From assembly GCF_900114785.1 (NCBI RefSeq), contig NZ_FOUG01000006.1, forward strand, positions 305,897 to 369,896: a stretch of 64,000 bases of DNA. Reading direction: 5' to 3'. This document shows positions 1 to 8,668 of this stretch, in pieces. The notes under the pieces are model-generated. The model was not told where the DNA came from. It ran no database searches and saw nothing but the letters and a program-made list of their open reading frames with translations. Origin of the DNA: Variovorax sp. OV329. Lineage in GTDB: Bacteria > Pseudomonadota > Gammaproteobacteria > Burkholderiales > Burkholderiaceae_C. Each line of letters starts with the position of its first letter. The first letter of the stretch is position 1. The position numbers and the translations under genes are program-made.

Positions 1-688
1 GTGTCTTCACCTTGGCTGCCTCCGACGGATCGGGCGTGTTGCCGTAGAAGGGCACCCCGGCCGCCAGGTCGGGCATGCGCAGCGCCAGCTGGTGCACCAT
101 GCCGCCGCCCCAGCAGAAGCCCACCGCGCCGATCTTCCCGGTGGTGTCGGGCCGGGCCCTGAGCCAGTTCACCGCCGCCACGAAGTCCTCGCGTGCCTTG
201 CCCTGGTCCAGCTTGGCGAACGCGGCACGCGCATCGTCTTCGTTGCCGGGGTAGCCGCCCAGGGGCGTGAGCGCATCGGGCGCGAAGGCCATGAAGCCGT
301 CCAGCGCGAGGCGGCGCGCGATGTCCTCGATGTGAGGGTTCAAGCCCCGGTTCTCGTGGATCACCAGCACAGCGGGAAGCTTCGTGGTTCCGGCGCTCGC
401 GGGCCGTGCCAGGTAGCCCTTCATCGTGCCGCTGCCGCTGGGCGAGGGAAAGCTCGGGCGCTCGGTCTTCAGCCGCGAATCTTCCGCCGGCACCTGCTGG
501 CCTGCCGCGAAGTTGGGGCTGAGCGCGGCCAGCAGGCCCGCGGCCGTCATGCCGGCCTTGGCGAACTTCTGCGCCTGCGAGAGAAAGCCGCGCCGGTCGA
601 GGCCGCCGTGCACGTAGGCATCGAAAAGAATGAGCAGGTCCTGGTCGAAATCGGCTGCGGTGAGTCGCCGGGGCAGGGGTTCGTGCAT
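1..688 (-). CDS. Dienelactone hydrolase family protein (3' end outside window)
   Basis: Alpha/beta hydrolase of the dienelactone hydrolase family; members cleave lactone or ester bonds, for example in aromatic ring-cleavage pathways. 229 codons are visible before the gene runs off the left edge. The nucleophile motif GFCWGGG puts Cys192 in the family position. The stretch RRGFL at about residues 32-36 followed by a hydrophobic segment (to about 56) resembles a twin-arginine signal with a long n-region, as in secreted YghX-like members. Start chosen at ATG 688-686, which has an AAGGAG-type ribosome site about 9 nt upstream. The substrate is unknown. The catalytic Asp and His would lie in the missing C-terminus, so activity cannot be judged. 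Confidence 0.85.
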   Translation of the reverse strand, partial: MHEPLPRRLTAADFDQDLLILFDAYVHGGLDRRGFLSQAQKFAKAGMTAAGLLAALSPNFAAGQQVPAEDSRLKTERPSFPSPSGSGTMKGYLARPASAGTTKLPAVLVIHENRGLNPHIEDIARRLALDGFMAFAPDALTPLGGYPGNEDDARAAFAKLDQGKAREDFVAAVNWLRARPDTTGKIGAVGFCWGGGMVHQLALRMPDLAAGVPFYGNTPDPSEAAKVKT

Positions 689-1077
689 GAGGCAATGCTC
701 CTTTCGGTGGGGCCTGGGCCGTTGGAAAGCACCCAGCTTGACACAGCCCGATGCCGCGTCCGCACTGGTCCGACTTGGGCCCCTTCAATGTCCCTAGTTT
801 TCCCTGTTGATACCTTCAACTAGGAATGCGTGCTGCTGGACCTGGGCTTCCAGGCACCGGGTGCGTAGCTGCTGGGTCGAATTCCCCGTGGGTGCGGCAG
901 CAAGCCCTCCCAGGAAGCCCAGGCGCTTGCGCGCGATCTTCGTGCGCTGGCCGACAAGTACCGCAACCTTGCGCTCGCCGCAAAGGATGTCGCAGGCCCT
1001 GGAGCCGCCCAGAATTGACGGGGTCCCGAAGGTGCCAGGCCCAACGCCGACCCACCCAGAGTCAGTCGTCCGCGCCT
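689..1077. other. 389-bp interval with no convincing gene
   Basis: This interval upstream of the hydrolase start holds its promoter region, but no clear sigma-70 boxes stand out. A plus-strand open frame of about 50 codons (about 867-1018) ends in a protein-like, Ala/Leu/Lys-rich helical stretch but has no plausible start or ribosome site. It could be the degraded tail of a lost gene. I do not call it as a gene. Confidence 0.4.
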
Positions 1078-1626
1078 TCAGACTTCGGGGTGTTCGCCAG
1101 CAACCAGGCCCTGACCGGAACCCGCTCGCAGCACCTCGTGAAAAAGCTGGAGCAGGTGGCGCGCGAACAGGTCCATGTTCGCGGCCCGGTCGGCAGTCCC
1201 TGTTTCGATGGTCCTGGCCATGGATGCCGCGCCGACGACCGCAAGGCACACGCGACCAGGGGGGTCTCCGTACGGGCTGGCAGAAGGGCCCGAGGCGCCG
1301 CTCTCGGTGAGCCCCCAGCTCGCGCGGTGACTGCCCCGCATCCTGCCGGCGACCAGCAGGGCATAGGGCTCGGTTTCCCCGCGCATGCCCGCGAGATCCT
1401 CTGCGGTCAGGCCCAGCAGTGCCCGACCCGCTCGCCTCGAATAGACGACGGCACCGCCGAGGTAGAAGGCCGATGCCCCGGCTATCGCGAGAAGCGATGC
1501 GGACACGAGTCCGCCCGCAGAGGACTCGACGACCGCGACCGACTCCCTTCGCTCGCGCAGGGATGCGCCCACGCGATCCGCAAGGACTGCCAGTGGTGGA
1601 AGGTCGGACCTCGGAAGATCATTCAT
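1078..1626 (-). CDS. CinA C-terminal domain protein (NMN amidohydrolase-like)
   Basis: Stand-alone C-terminal CinA (PncC-like) domain of 182 residues. The family deamidates nicotinamide mononucleotide in pyridine-nucleotide salvage. The N-terminal segment VVESSAGG followed by a LGGAVVYS motif matches the family's ESCTGG...GGVVAYS pattern, except that Ser replaces the usual Cys after ES. The second glycine-rich motif (GASGP, about residue 129) is also modified and the usual VTGIAGP is not intact. It has no molybdopterin-binding-like N-terminal domain, as in the short bacterial PncC forms. The motif changes leave open whether it is catalytically active. The ribosome site upstream of ATG 1626 is weak. 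Confidence 0.75.
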   Translation of the reverse strand: MNDLPRSDLPPLAVLADRVGASLRERRESVAVVESSAGGLVSASLLAIAGASAFYLGGAVVYSRRAGRALLGLTAEDLAGMRGETEPYALLVAGRMRGSHRASWGLTESGASGPSASPYGDPPGRVCLAVVGAASMARTIETGTADRAANMDLFARHLLQLFHEVLRAGSGQGLVAGEHPEV

Positions 1627-1692
1627 GGCTGTGCCTGCAATCTGAATCGATGTGGGCGGCGGTGCGACGCGCCCCCACTGTGCGCTTGCGGC

Positions 1693-1956
1693 TCACTCGG
1701 CGCGGCGGTTCATCCGCTTTTCTTCCCGCAGCATGAAGAGATAGAGCCCTTCCACCTTCTCCCGCGCCCAGGGCGTCTTGCGCAGGAACTTCAGGCTGGA
1801 CTTGACGCTGGGGTCGTGCGTGAAGCAGCGCACCGGTATGCGCTGCGCGAGGTCGGCCCAGCCGTAGCGGGCTTCGAGCGCGCAGACGATGGCTTCCAGC
1901 GTCATGCCGTGCAGGGGGTTTCTCGGCTGGTCGGCTGGGGGCGAGGCTTTTTGCAT
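1693..1956 (-). CDS. VF530-like DUF2132 family small protein
   Basis: 87-residue protein of the VF530/DUF2132 family, compact helical proteins described as DNA-binding. The family core is plain: NPLHGMTLE at about 13-21, then [28 protein letters not shown] and the C-terminal helix. Length matches the family. The 8-residue N-terminal lead is variable in homologues. It lies 66 bp downstream of the CinA-domain gene on the same strand but transcription order is VF530 then CinA, so the two could be one short transcript. The biological role is unknown. Confidence 0.85.
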   Translation of the reverse strand: MQKASPPADQPRNPLHGMTLEAIVCALEARYGWADLAQRIPVRCFTHDPSVKSSLKFLRKTPWAREKVEGLYLFMLREEKRMNRRAE

Positions 1957-2096
1957 CGGTGAATTCTGCCCCCTGTTCGACCGCGGTATCGGGATCGCAT
2001 GCCAGTAACAGCGCCGACTCTTAATATCTGCTCAAGACGCGAGTGTTTTGTTCATCACCTCTCCTTAACATGAGGGGCCATCCGCGACTCCGACCC

Positions 2097-3275
2097 ATGA
2101 CCGAATCCCGCGCACCAGCGCTTGCATCGCGTTGCACCGAAGCTTCCCTCGCGTTGCTCGAGCGCAACCTCTCGCCCCACGGCATCCTGGCCGCCAGCCG
2201 CACCGAGGCCGCTGTGGCGCGGCGCTACACGCGCATCTTTGGACGCGACGCGGCGATCTGCGTGATGGCCATGTGCGGCAGCGGCGTACCCGCGTTGGAA
2301 GAGGGCGCGGTGGCCAGCCTCGATGCGCTGGCCGCGCAGCAGGCGGGCAACGGCCAGATCCCGAAGTACGTGGACCCGGAAGGCCGCGATGCCGACTTCT
2401 GGTACCTGGGCTGCATCGACGCGACGCTGTGGTGGCTGATCGCGGTGGACCACGTGCGGCGCCACGGCAAGGTGGGCGCCACGCACTGGGAGCCGCAGGT
2501 GCGCCTGGCCCTCCAGTGGCTGCTGGCGCAGGAGCACCAGCACTTCCGGCTGCTGCAGCAGAACGAGGCCAGCGACTGGGCGGACATCATGCCGCGCTCG
2601 GGCTACGTGCTCTACACCAATGCGCTGTGGTTCGAGGTCAAGCGCCGCTTCGCGTTGACGCATGCGGAGGAGACGCGGCATCACTTCAACCACCTCTTCA
2701 ATCCCTTCCAGCGCGACCTGCCCGAGTACCACCGCGCACGCCTGTTGCGCCACTACGCGCGGCGCGGCCGGCGCGACCCGGGGCTGTACCTGAGCTTCGT
2801 CAACCTGTCCTTCGTGGGCGACGAAGGCGACGTCTTCGGCAACGTGCTGGCGGTGCTCTGCGGCCTGGCCGACGAGGCCACGTCGCACCGCATCGCGCAC
2901 ACCATCGGGTCATCGCAGGCCGACGAGCCCTGGCCGGTGCGCGTCACGCTGCACCCGATGCCGCCCAGCCACGACCTGTGGCGTGCCTACATGGGCCGGC
3001 ACCAGCAGAACCTGGTGCACCAGTACCACAACGGCGGCCTGTGGCCCTTCGTCGGCGGCTTCTGGGTGATGGCCCTGGCGCAGCTGGGCCTGCGCGAGCA
3101 GGCCGAAGCCGCGCTGGAGCGGCTGGCACAGGCCAACGCGCAGGGCGACTGGCGCTTCACCGAGTGGTTCCACGGCAAGACGCTGGCGCCCATGGGCATG
3201 GCCGGCCAGAGCTGGAACGCCGCGACCTTTCTGCTCGCGCAGCGCGCGCTGCAAGGGCAGGGCGCGACCTGGTGA
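2097..3275 (+). CDS. (alpha/alpha)6-barrel glycoside hydrolase (neutral invertase / amylo-1,6-glucosidase-like)
   Basis: 392-residue predicted cytoplasmic glycosidase of the six-hairpin superfamily, closest in look to GH100 neutral invertases and amylo-alpha-1,6-glucosidases. Recognisable pieces are RYTRIFGRDAA near the N-terminus (an Arg-Asp pair as in the substrate-binding region), DADFWYLGCIDATLWWL, a central DWADIMPRSG, and a late YHNGGLWPFVGG motif, the hallmark of the family. No signal peptide. Start chosen at ATG 2097 rather than the in-frame 2043, because homologous sequence begins there and upstream residues look non-coding. It stands alone: no glycogen or sucrose genes flank it, so the substrate (alpha-glucan or sucrose) cannot be assigned. 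It converges with the Bug receptor gene, 7 bp apart. Confidence 0.75.
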   Translation: MTESRAPALASRCTEASLALLERNLSPHGILAASRTEAAVARRYTRIFGRDAAICVMAMCGSGVPALEEGAVASLDALAAQQAGNGQIPKYVDPEGRDADFWYLGCIDATLWWLIAVDHVRRHGKVGATHWEPQVRLALQWLLAQEHQHFRLLQQNEASDWADIMPRSGYVLYTNALWFEVKRRFALTHAEETRHHFNHLFNPFQRDLPEYHRARLLRHYARRGRRDPGLYLSFVNLSFVGDEGDVFGNVLAVLCGLADEATSHRIAHTIGSSQADEPWPVRVTLHPMPPSHDLWRAYMGRHQQNLVHQYHNGGLWPFVGGFWVMALAQLGLREQAEAALERLAQANAQGDWRFTEWFHGKTLAPMGMAGQSWNAATFLLAQRALQGQGATW

Positions 3276-3282
3276 CGCGAGG

Positions 3283-4275
3283 CTACATCGCCTCGAGGCC
3301 CACCTTCTTCATCATGGCCTCGGTGAAGGCCATTTCCTGCTTGAAGCCCTGCACGAAGGCGGCCGAGTCCTGCATGTCGACCAGCCCGCCCTGCTGCTGA
3401 AGCAGCGCGATGGTCTTGGGCTGCGCCAGCGCCTGCTGGAAGGCCGCGCGGATGCGCTCCACGATCGCGTCCGGCGTGCCGGTGGGCACCGAGATGCCGC
3501 CCCACGAAGTGAGCTGCGCGCCCTTGATGCCTTGCTCGGCCAGCGTGGGCACTTCGGGCAGCACGGGGTTGCGTTTCGCGCCCGCGACTGCCAGCGGGCG
3601 AAGCTGGCCGCTCTGGATCAGCGGATAGGCCACGCTGAAGATGGGCGCGCCGAAAGTCACCTGGTCCCCGATCACCGCATTCACCAGTTCCGACGCGCCC
3701 TTGTAGGGCACGTGCATGGCCTGCGCGCCGGCCGCGCTCAGCATCATCTCCACGCCCAGGTGCGAAGGCGTTCCCACGCCGCCGGAGGCGTAGTTCATCT
3801 GCCCCTTCTGCGCCTTCACCTGTGCAAGCAGGTCCTGCATGCTGCGGATGCTCGACTTGCCGCTCACCACCACCACGATGTCGCTGCTGGCCAGCCGCAT
3901 GATGTGGCGGAAGTCCTTCAGTGCGTCGTAGCCCGGGTTCTTGTACATGTGCATGTTGGCCGCCATGGGCGCGGCCGAGTAGATCCACATGTAGCCGTCC
4001 GGCGGCGCCTTGGCCACCACGCGCGCGCCGATGTTGCCGGCCGCGCCGGCGCGGTTGTCGATGATCACCGGCTGGCCCAGGATGGGGCCCACCGCCTCGG
4101 CCAGGATGCGCGTGGTGGTGTCCGGCCCGGTGCCGGCCAGGTAGGGCACCACCCACTTGATCGGGCGGTTGGGGTAGGGCTCCTGCGCCAGCGCGAGGCG
4201 CGGCGATGCGAAGGGGAGCAGCGTGGCGGCCAGGACGCCGTGGCGCAGCAGCGCGCGGCGGGTGATGTCGTTCAT
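3283..4275 (-). CDS. Bug/TctC family tripartite tricarboxylate transporter substrate-binding protein
   Basis: 330-residue periplasmic solute receptor of the Bug (TctC) family, which binds carboxylates and delivers them to TctAB or acts as a sensor. The N-terminus carries a signal peptide ending in LALAQ (about 27-31), with TRRALL just after the start. The mature part opens with YPNRPIKWVVPY and has the family's IIDNRAGAAGNIGA loop and the SWGGISVP segment. Start at ATG 4275 rather than 4281: a GGAG box sits 8 nt before 4275 but only 2 nt before the other. It is the last gene after an AMP-ligase and an acyl-CoA dehydrogenase, so the ligand is probably the acid that the ligase activates (inference). 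No TctA/TctB genes are nearby, as is usual for orphan Bugs. Confidence 0.93.
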   Translation of the reverse strand: MNDITRRALLRHGVLAATLLPFASPRLALAQEPYPNRPIKWVVPYLAGTGPDTTTRILAEAVGPILGQPVIIDNRAGAAGNIGARVVAKAPPDGYMWIYSAAPMAANMHMYKNPGYDALKDFRHIMRLASSDIVVVVSGKSSIRSMQDLLAQVKAQKGQMNYASGGVGTPSHLGVEMMLSAAGAQAMHVPYKGASELVNAVIGDQVTFGAPIFSVAYPLIQSGQLRPLAVAGAKRNPVLPEVPTLAEQGIKGAQLTSWGGISVPTGTPDAIVERIRAAFQQALAQPKTIALLQQQGGLVDMQDSAAFVQGFKQEMAFTEAMMKKVGLEAM

Positions 4276-4331
4276 GTCCATGTCTCCGGGAATCTGGTTG
4301 TAGTGGGAATCGAAAGGCCACGCGGCCCGCG

Positions 4332-5558
4332 CTATCGCACTGCGTCGCCCAGCAGCTCCTTGGCGATGGTGTTCTTCTGGATCTCGCTGGTGCCCGTCAG
4401 CACGCGGTACATGCGCAGCATGCGGAACAGGAACTCCACGCGCCGGCCCTGCACGATGCCTTCGCCGCCGTGCACCTGCACCGCGCAATCGGCCACGCGG
4501 AAGGCGGTTTCGGAGCAGAAGAGCTTGGCCATCGAGGCCTCGGCACGCGCCTCGGCGCCGGCGTCGATCTGGCGGGCCGTGCCGATCATCAGCGCACGCG
4601 CCGCGGCCAGCTCGGTCGCGGCCTCGGCCAGCATGTGCTGGATGGCCTGGAACTGCCCGATGGCGCGGCCGAACTGCTTGCGCTGCATGGCGTAGTCGCG
4701 CGCATCGCGCAGCGCCACCGTGGCCAGGCCCACCATCGCGGGGCAGTGCAGCAGCCGGTTGACCGTGATGCGTCCCAGCGCCAGCGCCAGGCCGCGGCCG
4801 GGCTCGCCGATGAGGTGGGTGGCCGGCACGCGCGCGCCTTCCAGCACGATGTCGCCGGTGCTGCTCTGGCCGGCCATGGTCTTGTAGCCCGACTCGACCC
4901 GCACGCCGGGCGCCTTCAGGTCCACGAAGAAGGCCGTCACCTCGCGCCCCTGCGCCGGGTCGGTGGCGGTGGAGGCCATCAGCACCGCGTAGTCGGCGAA
5001 GGGCGAGCCCGAGATGAAGCGCTTGCGGCCGGTGATGACGAAGTCCTCGCCGTCGCGCACCGCCTGCGTCTGCACCGCACCGGCGTCTGACCCGGCCTCG
5101 GCCTCGGTCAGCGCGAAGCAGATGGCCTTGTCGGCCTGCGCCACCGGTAGGATGAACTTGCGCATCTGCTCCGGCGTCGCCTGGCGGGCGAGGGCGCCCA
5201 CGCGCGGCGGGCCGCTCAGTTCGCCGAACACGTGCGGCGCGAAGGGCGAGCCGCTGGCGTAGATGGCTTCCTTGATGAGCACGTGCTCCAGCACCGACAG
5301 GCCCAGGCCGCCCATCTTCTCGGGCAGCGTCATGCCGTAGAAGCCCAGTTCTTGCGAGCGTCGCCACACGCGCTGCAGCAGCTCCCGGGGGGCGCCGTGC
5401 TCGTGGTCGACATGGTGCTCGCGCGCCAGGTCGGCCAGCTCGCCGTGCAGGTAGGCCTGCACGCGTTCGATGATTTCCTTCGCGCGCTCGCTGCCTTCGA
5501 AGGGGCCGGCGAAGAAGGGCGCCGGAATCGGAGTGTTGGAGGTGGTCGTTGCGTCCAT
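4332..5558 (-). CDS. Acyl-CoA dehydrogenase
   Basis: 408-residue FAD-dependent acyl-CoA dehydrogenase, catalysing alpha,beta-dehydrogenation of an acyl-CoA. N-terminal helical domain (about 35-150), middle beta domain with CFALTEAEAGSDAGA (about 170-185), and C-terminal helical domain ending in RVLTGTSEIQKN, the FAD/ETF-contacting motif. Length is normal. It follows the AMP-ligase gene with a single base between stop and start and precedes the Bug receptor gene by 56 bp, giving a three-gene minus-strand operon: uptake, CoA activation, first oxidation. The substrate cannot be read from sequence; a branched, aromatic-side-chain or dicarboxylic acid is as likely as a fatty acid. Confidence 0.92.
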   Translation of the reverse strand: MDATTTSNTPIPAPFFAGPFEGSERAKEIIERVQAYLHGELADLAREHHVDHEHGAPRELLQRVWRRSQELGFYGMTLPEKMGGLGLSVLEHVLIKEAIYASGSPFAPHVFGELSGPPRVGALARQATPEQMRKFILPVAQADKAICFALTEAEAGSDAGAVQTQAVRDGEDFVITGRKRFISGSPFADYAVLMASTATDPAQGREVTAFFVDLKAPGVRVESGYKTMAGQSSTGDIVLEGARVPATHLIGEPGRGLALALGRITVNRLLHCPAMVGLATVALRDARDYAMQRKQFGRAIGQFQAIQHMLAEAATELAAARALMIGTARQIDAGAEARAEASMAKLFCSETAFRVADCAVQVHGGEGIVQGRRVEFLFRMLRMYRVLTGTSEIQKNTIAKELLGDAVR

Positions 5559-5559
5559 G

Positions 5560-7149
5560 TCAGTTCACCATGCGGTCCTGTCCGGCCCAGTAGGGCGCCT
5601 GCACGGCCTTGCGCATCACCTTGCCGTTGGGGTTCTTCGGAAGCTGCGTCACGAACTCGATGTGGCGCGGCCGCTTGAAGCCGGCCAGCCGTTCGCCGCA
5701 GAAAGCGTCGATGGGGCGCGCGTCCGCCGGGCGGCCGGGCTTGAGCACCACGTGCGCCGCCACTGCCTCGCCCCACTTGTCGTCGGGAATGGCGAACACG
5801 CAGGCGTCCTGCACCGCCTCGTGCTGGTAGAGCACCGCCTCCACCTCGGAGGGGTACACGTTGAAACCTCCGCTGATGACCATGTCCTTCTTGCGGTCGA
5901 CGATGTAGACGAAGCCCTGCTCGTCCATGCGCGCCAGGTCGCCGGTGTGGTAGCAGCCGTTCTTGAGCACCTCGGCCGTGAGCTCGGGCGCGCGCCAGTA
6001 GCCGGCGAACACGTCCTCGCCGCCGACCACGATCTCGCCGATCTCGCCGGTGGCCACGGGGTGGCCCGCGTCGTCGAGGATCTGCACGTCGCACTCCAGC
6101 AGCGGACGGCCGCAGGAGGCCAGGCGCTCGGGCCTAGCGGCGCGGGCCTGCAGGTGGTCGGCCACCGTGAGGGCGCACACGCCCGAGGTGGTCTCGCCGG
6201 CGCCGTAGCCCTGCGACAGCACCGGGCCGAACACGTCCATGGCCCGCAGGATGCGCGCCGGCGCCATCGGCGCCGCGCCATAGCCCAGGCGCAGCAGGTC
6301 GGGAAGCGGGCGGTACTGGCCCTCCAGCTCACCCAGCAGCATGTTGATCATGGTGGGCACCATGAAGGTGTGGGTCACGCGGTCGGCGCGCATGTCGGCG
6401 ATGAAGCGCGCGGGCTCGAAGCTGTCGAACAGGCGGATGGTCACGCCGCAGCACAGCGCCGGCACCAGTTGCATGCCCGAGGCGTGCGTGATCGGACCCA
6501 CCAGGCCCAGCACGTGGCCTTCGTTCATGCCTTCCGAGCGCAGCAGGAACTTGCGCAGCTGCGCCAGCCGGTTGCCGAAGGTCTGCATGGCTGCCTTCAG
6601 CACGCCCGAGGAGCCCGAGGTGTAGTGCAGCACCGCCACTTCGTCGGCCGTGACGGCCATCGGCGTGAAGGCGTCGCTGGCGTGGGCCAGGGCGTCCTCG
6701 TAGGAGCCGCCTTCGGCGGCCGCGTCTTCCACCAGCAGAAGCTGCGGCATGGCGCTGCGCATGTGCGGGCGGAAGGCCTCGACGCGGGCGGCCGTGGTGA
6801 CGATCACCGCGGCATCGCTGTTGGCGGCGATCTCGCCGACCTCGGCCGGCGACAGGCGCGCGTTGAAGGGCGCCTTGATGAGCCCGGCCTTGTAGCAGGC
6901 CAGCTCGACCTCGACGATCTCGGGCCGGTTGGGCAGGTAGATGCCCACGCGATCGCCGCGCAAGAGGCCCAGGCCCAGCAGCGCGTTGGCCAGGCGGTTG
7001 GAGCGCTGCTCCAGCTCGGCGTAGGTGATGCTGCGCGTGGCCGTCCTGACGGCGATGCGCGGCGCGTAGGCGCGGGCGGACCGCGACACCAGGGCGCCGA
7101 CGTTGGCGACCGGGCGCGCGGCTGCGCTGGGGAATTCGAAGGTGGTGAT
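5560..7149 (-). CDS. AMP-dependent acyl-CoA ligase, probable non-ATG (ATC) start
   Basis: Adenylate-forming acid:CoA ligase. Core motifs are all present: the P-loop LHYTSGSSG, the GYGAGET motif, YHTGDL, the hinge DRKKDMVISGG, and the C-terminal catalytic Lys in NPNGKV. The start is odd. The first ordinary start codon in frame is GTG at 7089, which lacks a ribosome site and cuts into sequence aligned with homologue N-termini (ANVGALVSRSAR). Reading on upstream there is no ATG, but an ideal AGGAG (7160-7156) sits 6 nt before an in-frame ATC at 7149-7147, giving 529 residues beginning (M)TTFEFPS. I annotate that start. A sequencing error in an ATG is the alternative. It heads the ligase, dehydrogenase and Bug receptor operon. 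Confidence 0.88.
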   Translation of the reverse strand: MTTFEFPSAAARPVANVGALVSRSARAYAPRIAVRTATRSITYAELEQRSNRLANALLGLGLLRGDRVGIYLPNRPEIVEVELACYKAGLIKAPFNARLSPAEVGEIAANSDAAVIVTTAARVEAFRPHMRSAMPQLLLVEDAAAEGGSYEDALAHASDAFTPMAVTADEVAVLHYTSGSSGVLKAAMQTFGNRLAQLRKFLLRSEGMNEGHVLGLVGPITHASGMQLVPALCCGVTIRLFDSFEPARFIADMRADRVTHTFMVPTMINMLLGELEGQYRPLPDLLRLGYGAAPMAPARILRAMDVFGPVLSQGYGAGETTSGVCALTVADHLQARAARPERLASCGRPLLECDVQILDDAGHPVATGEIGEIVVGGEDVFAGYWRAPELTAEVLKNGCYHTGDLARMDEQGFVYIVDRKKDMVISGGFNVYPSEVEAVLYQHEAVQDACVFAIPDDKWGEAVAAHVVLKPGRPADARPIDAFCGERLAGFKRPRHIEFVTQLPKNPNGKVMRKAVQAPYWAGQDRMVN

Positions 7150-7642
7150 GTCTGTCTCCTGAAGCTGCTCGGCGCCCCTTGCCGCTGCTCTGGTCCTGCG
7201 GTCGGATGGGGCTTGAGCCGACTGTTCCAGAAGGCGGGGTATCAGGGAAATACCGTTTGTTGATGCTGGGGGATCAACGGAATTGATGCCTCTGTACCCT
7301 GACCACGGGGACTGCTGCGGCGCGCCAGTTGGGAACAGGCCGCGCTATCCCGATCGGGGGTGCCGGCAGCGGGCGATCACTCGCACCTGATTCGTTGAAC
7401 GCAACAGCCCGCTTAACGTGCTGTAGGCCCGCGCCGTGTTGAACGGCATTGGCATCAAGGGCACCTACGCAAAGTCCAGCACCTTCGACAGGGTAGGGCA
7501 GGGTGGATTGCCCGCTGTGCGGCAGTATTCAGTCATTCGCACCAACGGGGCTGAAGACCGGACGGTCAACCGCGTCGCCCGAAGCGCGCGAGCACCGACC
7601 AGCACTCGGTTGGGGCGCCTCCAGAAGTATCTGGAACAAACG
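7150..7642. other. Intergenic interval upstream of the ligase, no gene seen
   Basis: About 490 bp between the ligase start and the terminator of the RRM gene. Short frames occur on both strands, but none has a ribosome site together with protein-like composition. The leftmost part should hold the promoter of the ligase operon; I could not pick convincing -35/-10 boxes. Confidence 0.5.
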
Positions 7643-7668
7643 AAAAAAAACCGGCCAAAGAGCCGGTT
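7643..7668 (-). terminator. Rho-independent terminator of the RRM gene
   Basis: Reading the minus strand, a 7-bp stem AACCGGC / GCCGGTT with a 6-nt loop is followed at once by a run of T residues (the A-run at 7643-7650 on the plus strand). It lies 20 bp after the stop codon of the RNA-binding protein gene, in the correct orientation. Confidence 0.88.
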
Positions 7669-7688
7669 CTTCTGAGGCCTCACTGAGC

Positions 7689-8036
7689 TCAGTAGCGTCC
7701 GCCACCGTAGCCGCCGTTGCCATAGCCAACGTCCGAGCGTTTGCCAGCATAGCCAGCCGCGCTATAGCCACCTGAGCCGCCACCTTGTTCGCGAGGACGC
7801 GCCAGGTTCACGACAATCGCCCGCCCATCGACGGACACGCCGTTCAGACCGTTGATGGCAGCTTGGGCGGCTTCGGCAGACGCCATTTCCACAAAGGCGA
7901 AGCCCTTGGAGCGGCCAGTTTCACGGTCCAGCATGACCTTGGCCGAAGACACGCCGCCAAATTCGGCAAAGTTGCTCTCGAGGCTGGTGCCCGTCACAGA
8001 ATAGGGAAGGTTTCCCACGTAGATTTTGACGCTCAT
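7689..8036 (-). CDS. Glycine-rich RRM-domain RNA-binding protein
   Basis: 115-residue single-RRM protein of the bacterial cold-inducible (Rbp/glycine-rich) type. RNP2 is IYVGNLPYS at residues 5-13 and RNP1 is KGFAFVEM at about 44-51, with the aromatic residues that stack on RNA bases. After residue 82 comes a short Gly/Tyr/Arg-rich tail with repeated GGYGG-like units. Start ATG 8036 has an AAAGG box upstream. It is monocistronic with its own terminator. The gene-free 632 bp upstream would allow a long 5' leader, which is common for cold-shock-type genes (inference). Confidence 0.93.
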   Translation of the reverse strand: MSVKIYVGNLPYSVTGTSLESNFAEFGGVSSAKVMLDRETGRSKGFAFVEMASAEAAQAAINGLNGVSVDGRAIVVNLARPREQGGGSGGYSAAGYAGKRSDVGYGNGGYGGGRY

Positions 8037-8668
8037 GAAAGAGCCTTTCTGAATGAAGGGGCGCGTCGAATGTCGCGCCAGTGGAGACGGGTGTGCGATC
8101 GATGGGATGCGCACTGGAGGATGGAACTGCAGCGACGTGACCGTCAGCACGCAAGGCCGTGAGGCATCGAGGTCTGGAGCCAGCCCTGGGTGACTGCCAG
8201 AAGTCTGGCGGCCTCCCGCGAAGCAAAGGTGTTGCTCAAGCGAAATACTCGGCAGACGCTGCCGGTATCCTGGACCAGGAAGGAGGCGCGAAATCGGCCG
8301 CAGTCGGTCTGTTGGGTCGCGGGCGAAACGACGTACTCGCCCATGGAAATGCCGATTTTTGGAATCTAGTTCATTCGGGAACCGCAAGTTGAAGAACCTG
8401 CGTGAGCTGGGAAGAAATCAGTTGGCGGCAGCTCTACAGCCAACAGGCGACAAAGTCGCATCACACCCTGCTGTCGGCGTTCAACTGGACAGGGCGATGG
8501 GCAAGACGCGAGACGTTCATGCCGGAAGCTCCTATCATATCACGAACATTCATTTAAATCGTCCTATTTATTCTCTTTCGTGCTAAACGACGCGATGTCC
8601 TGAAGCGCGCCGCGGCACTCGGCAAGGCTCAAGGCGCTGAAGCAACATGAGCCACCTGGGATAACAGC
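8037..8668. other. 632-bp non-coding interval between divergent genes
   Basis: No supportable gene. The stretch 8530-8585 is clearly more AT-rich than its surroundings (CATTTAAATC, CCTATTTATTC) and is the best candidate for promoters serving the RRM gene to the left, the metallopeptidase gene to the right, or both. No perfect sigma-70 hexamer pair is visible. If the RRM promoter lies there, its transcript carries a leader of nearly 500 nt. Confidence 0.5.

Noticed and set aside
867..1018. Short plus-strand frame with protein-like C-terminal residues
   Set aside because: About 50 codons, no start codon with a ribosome site, no recognisable family; at most a gene remnant.
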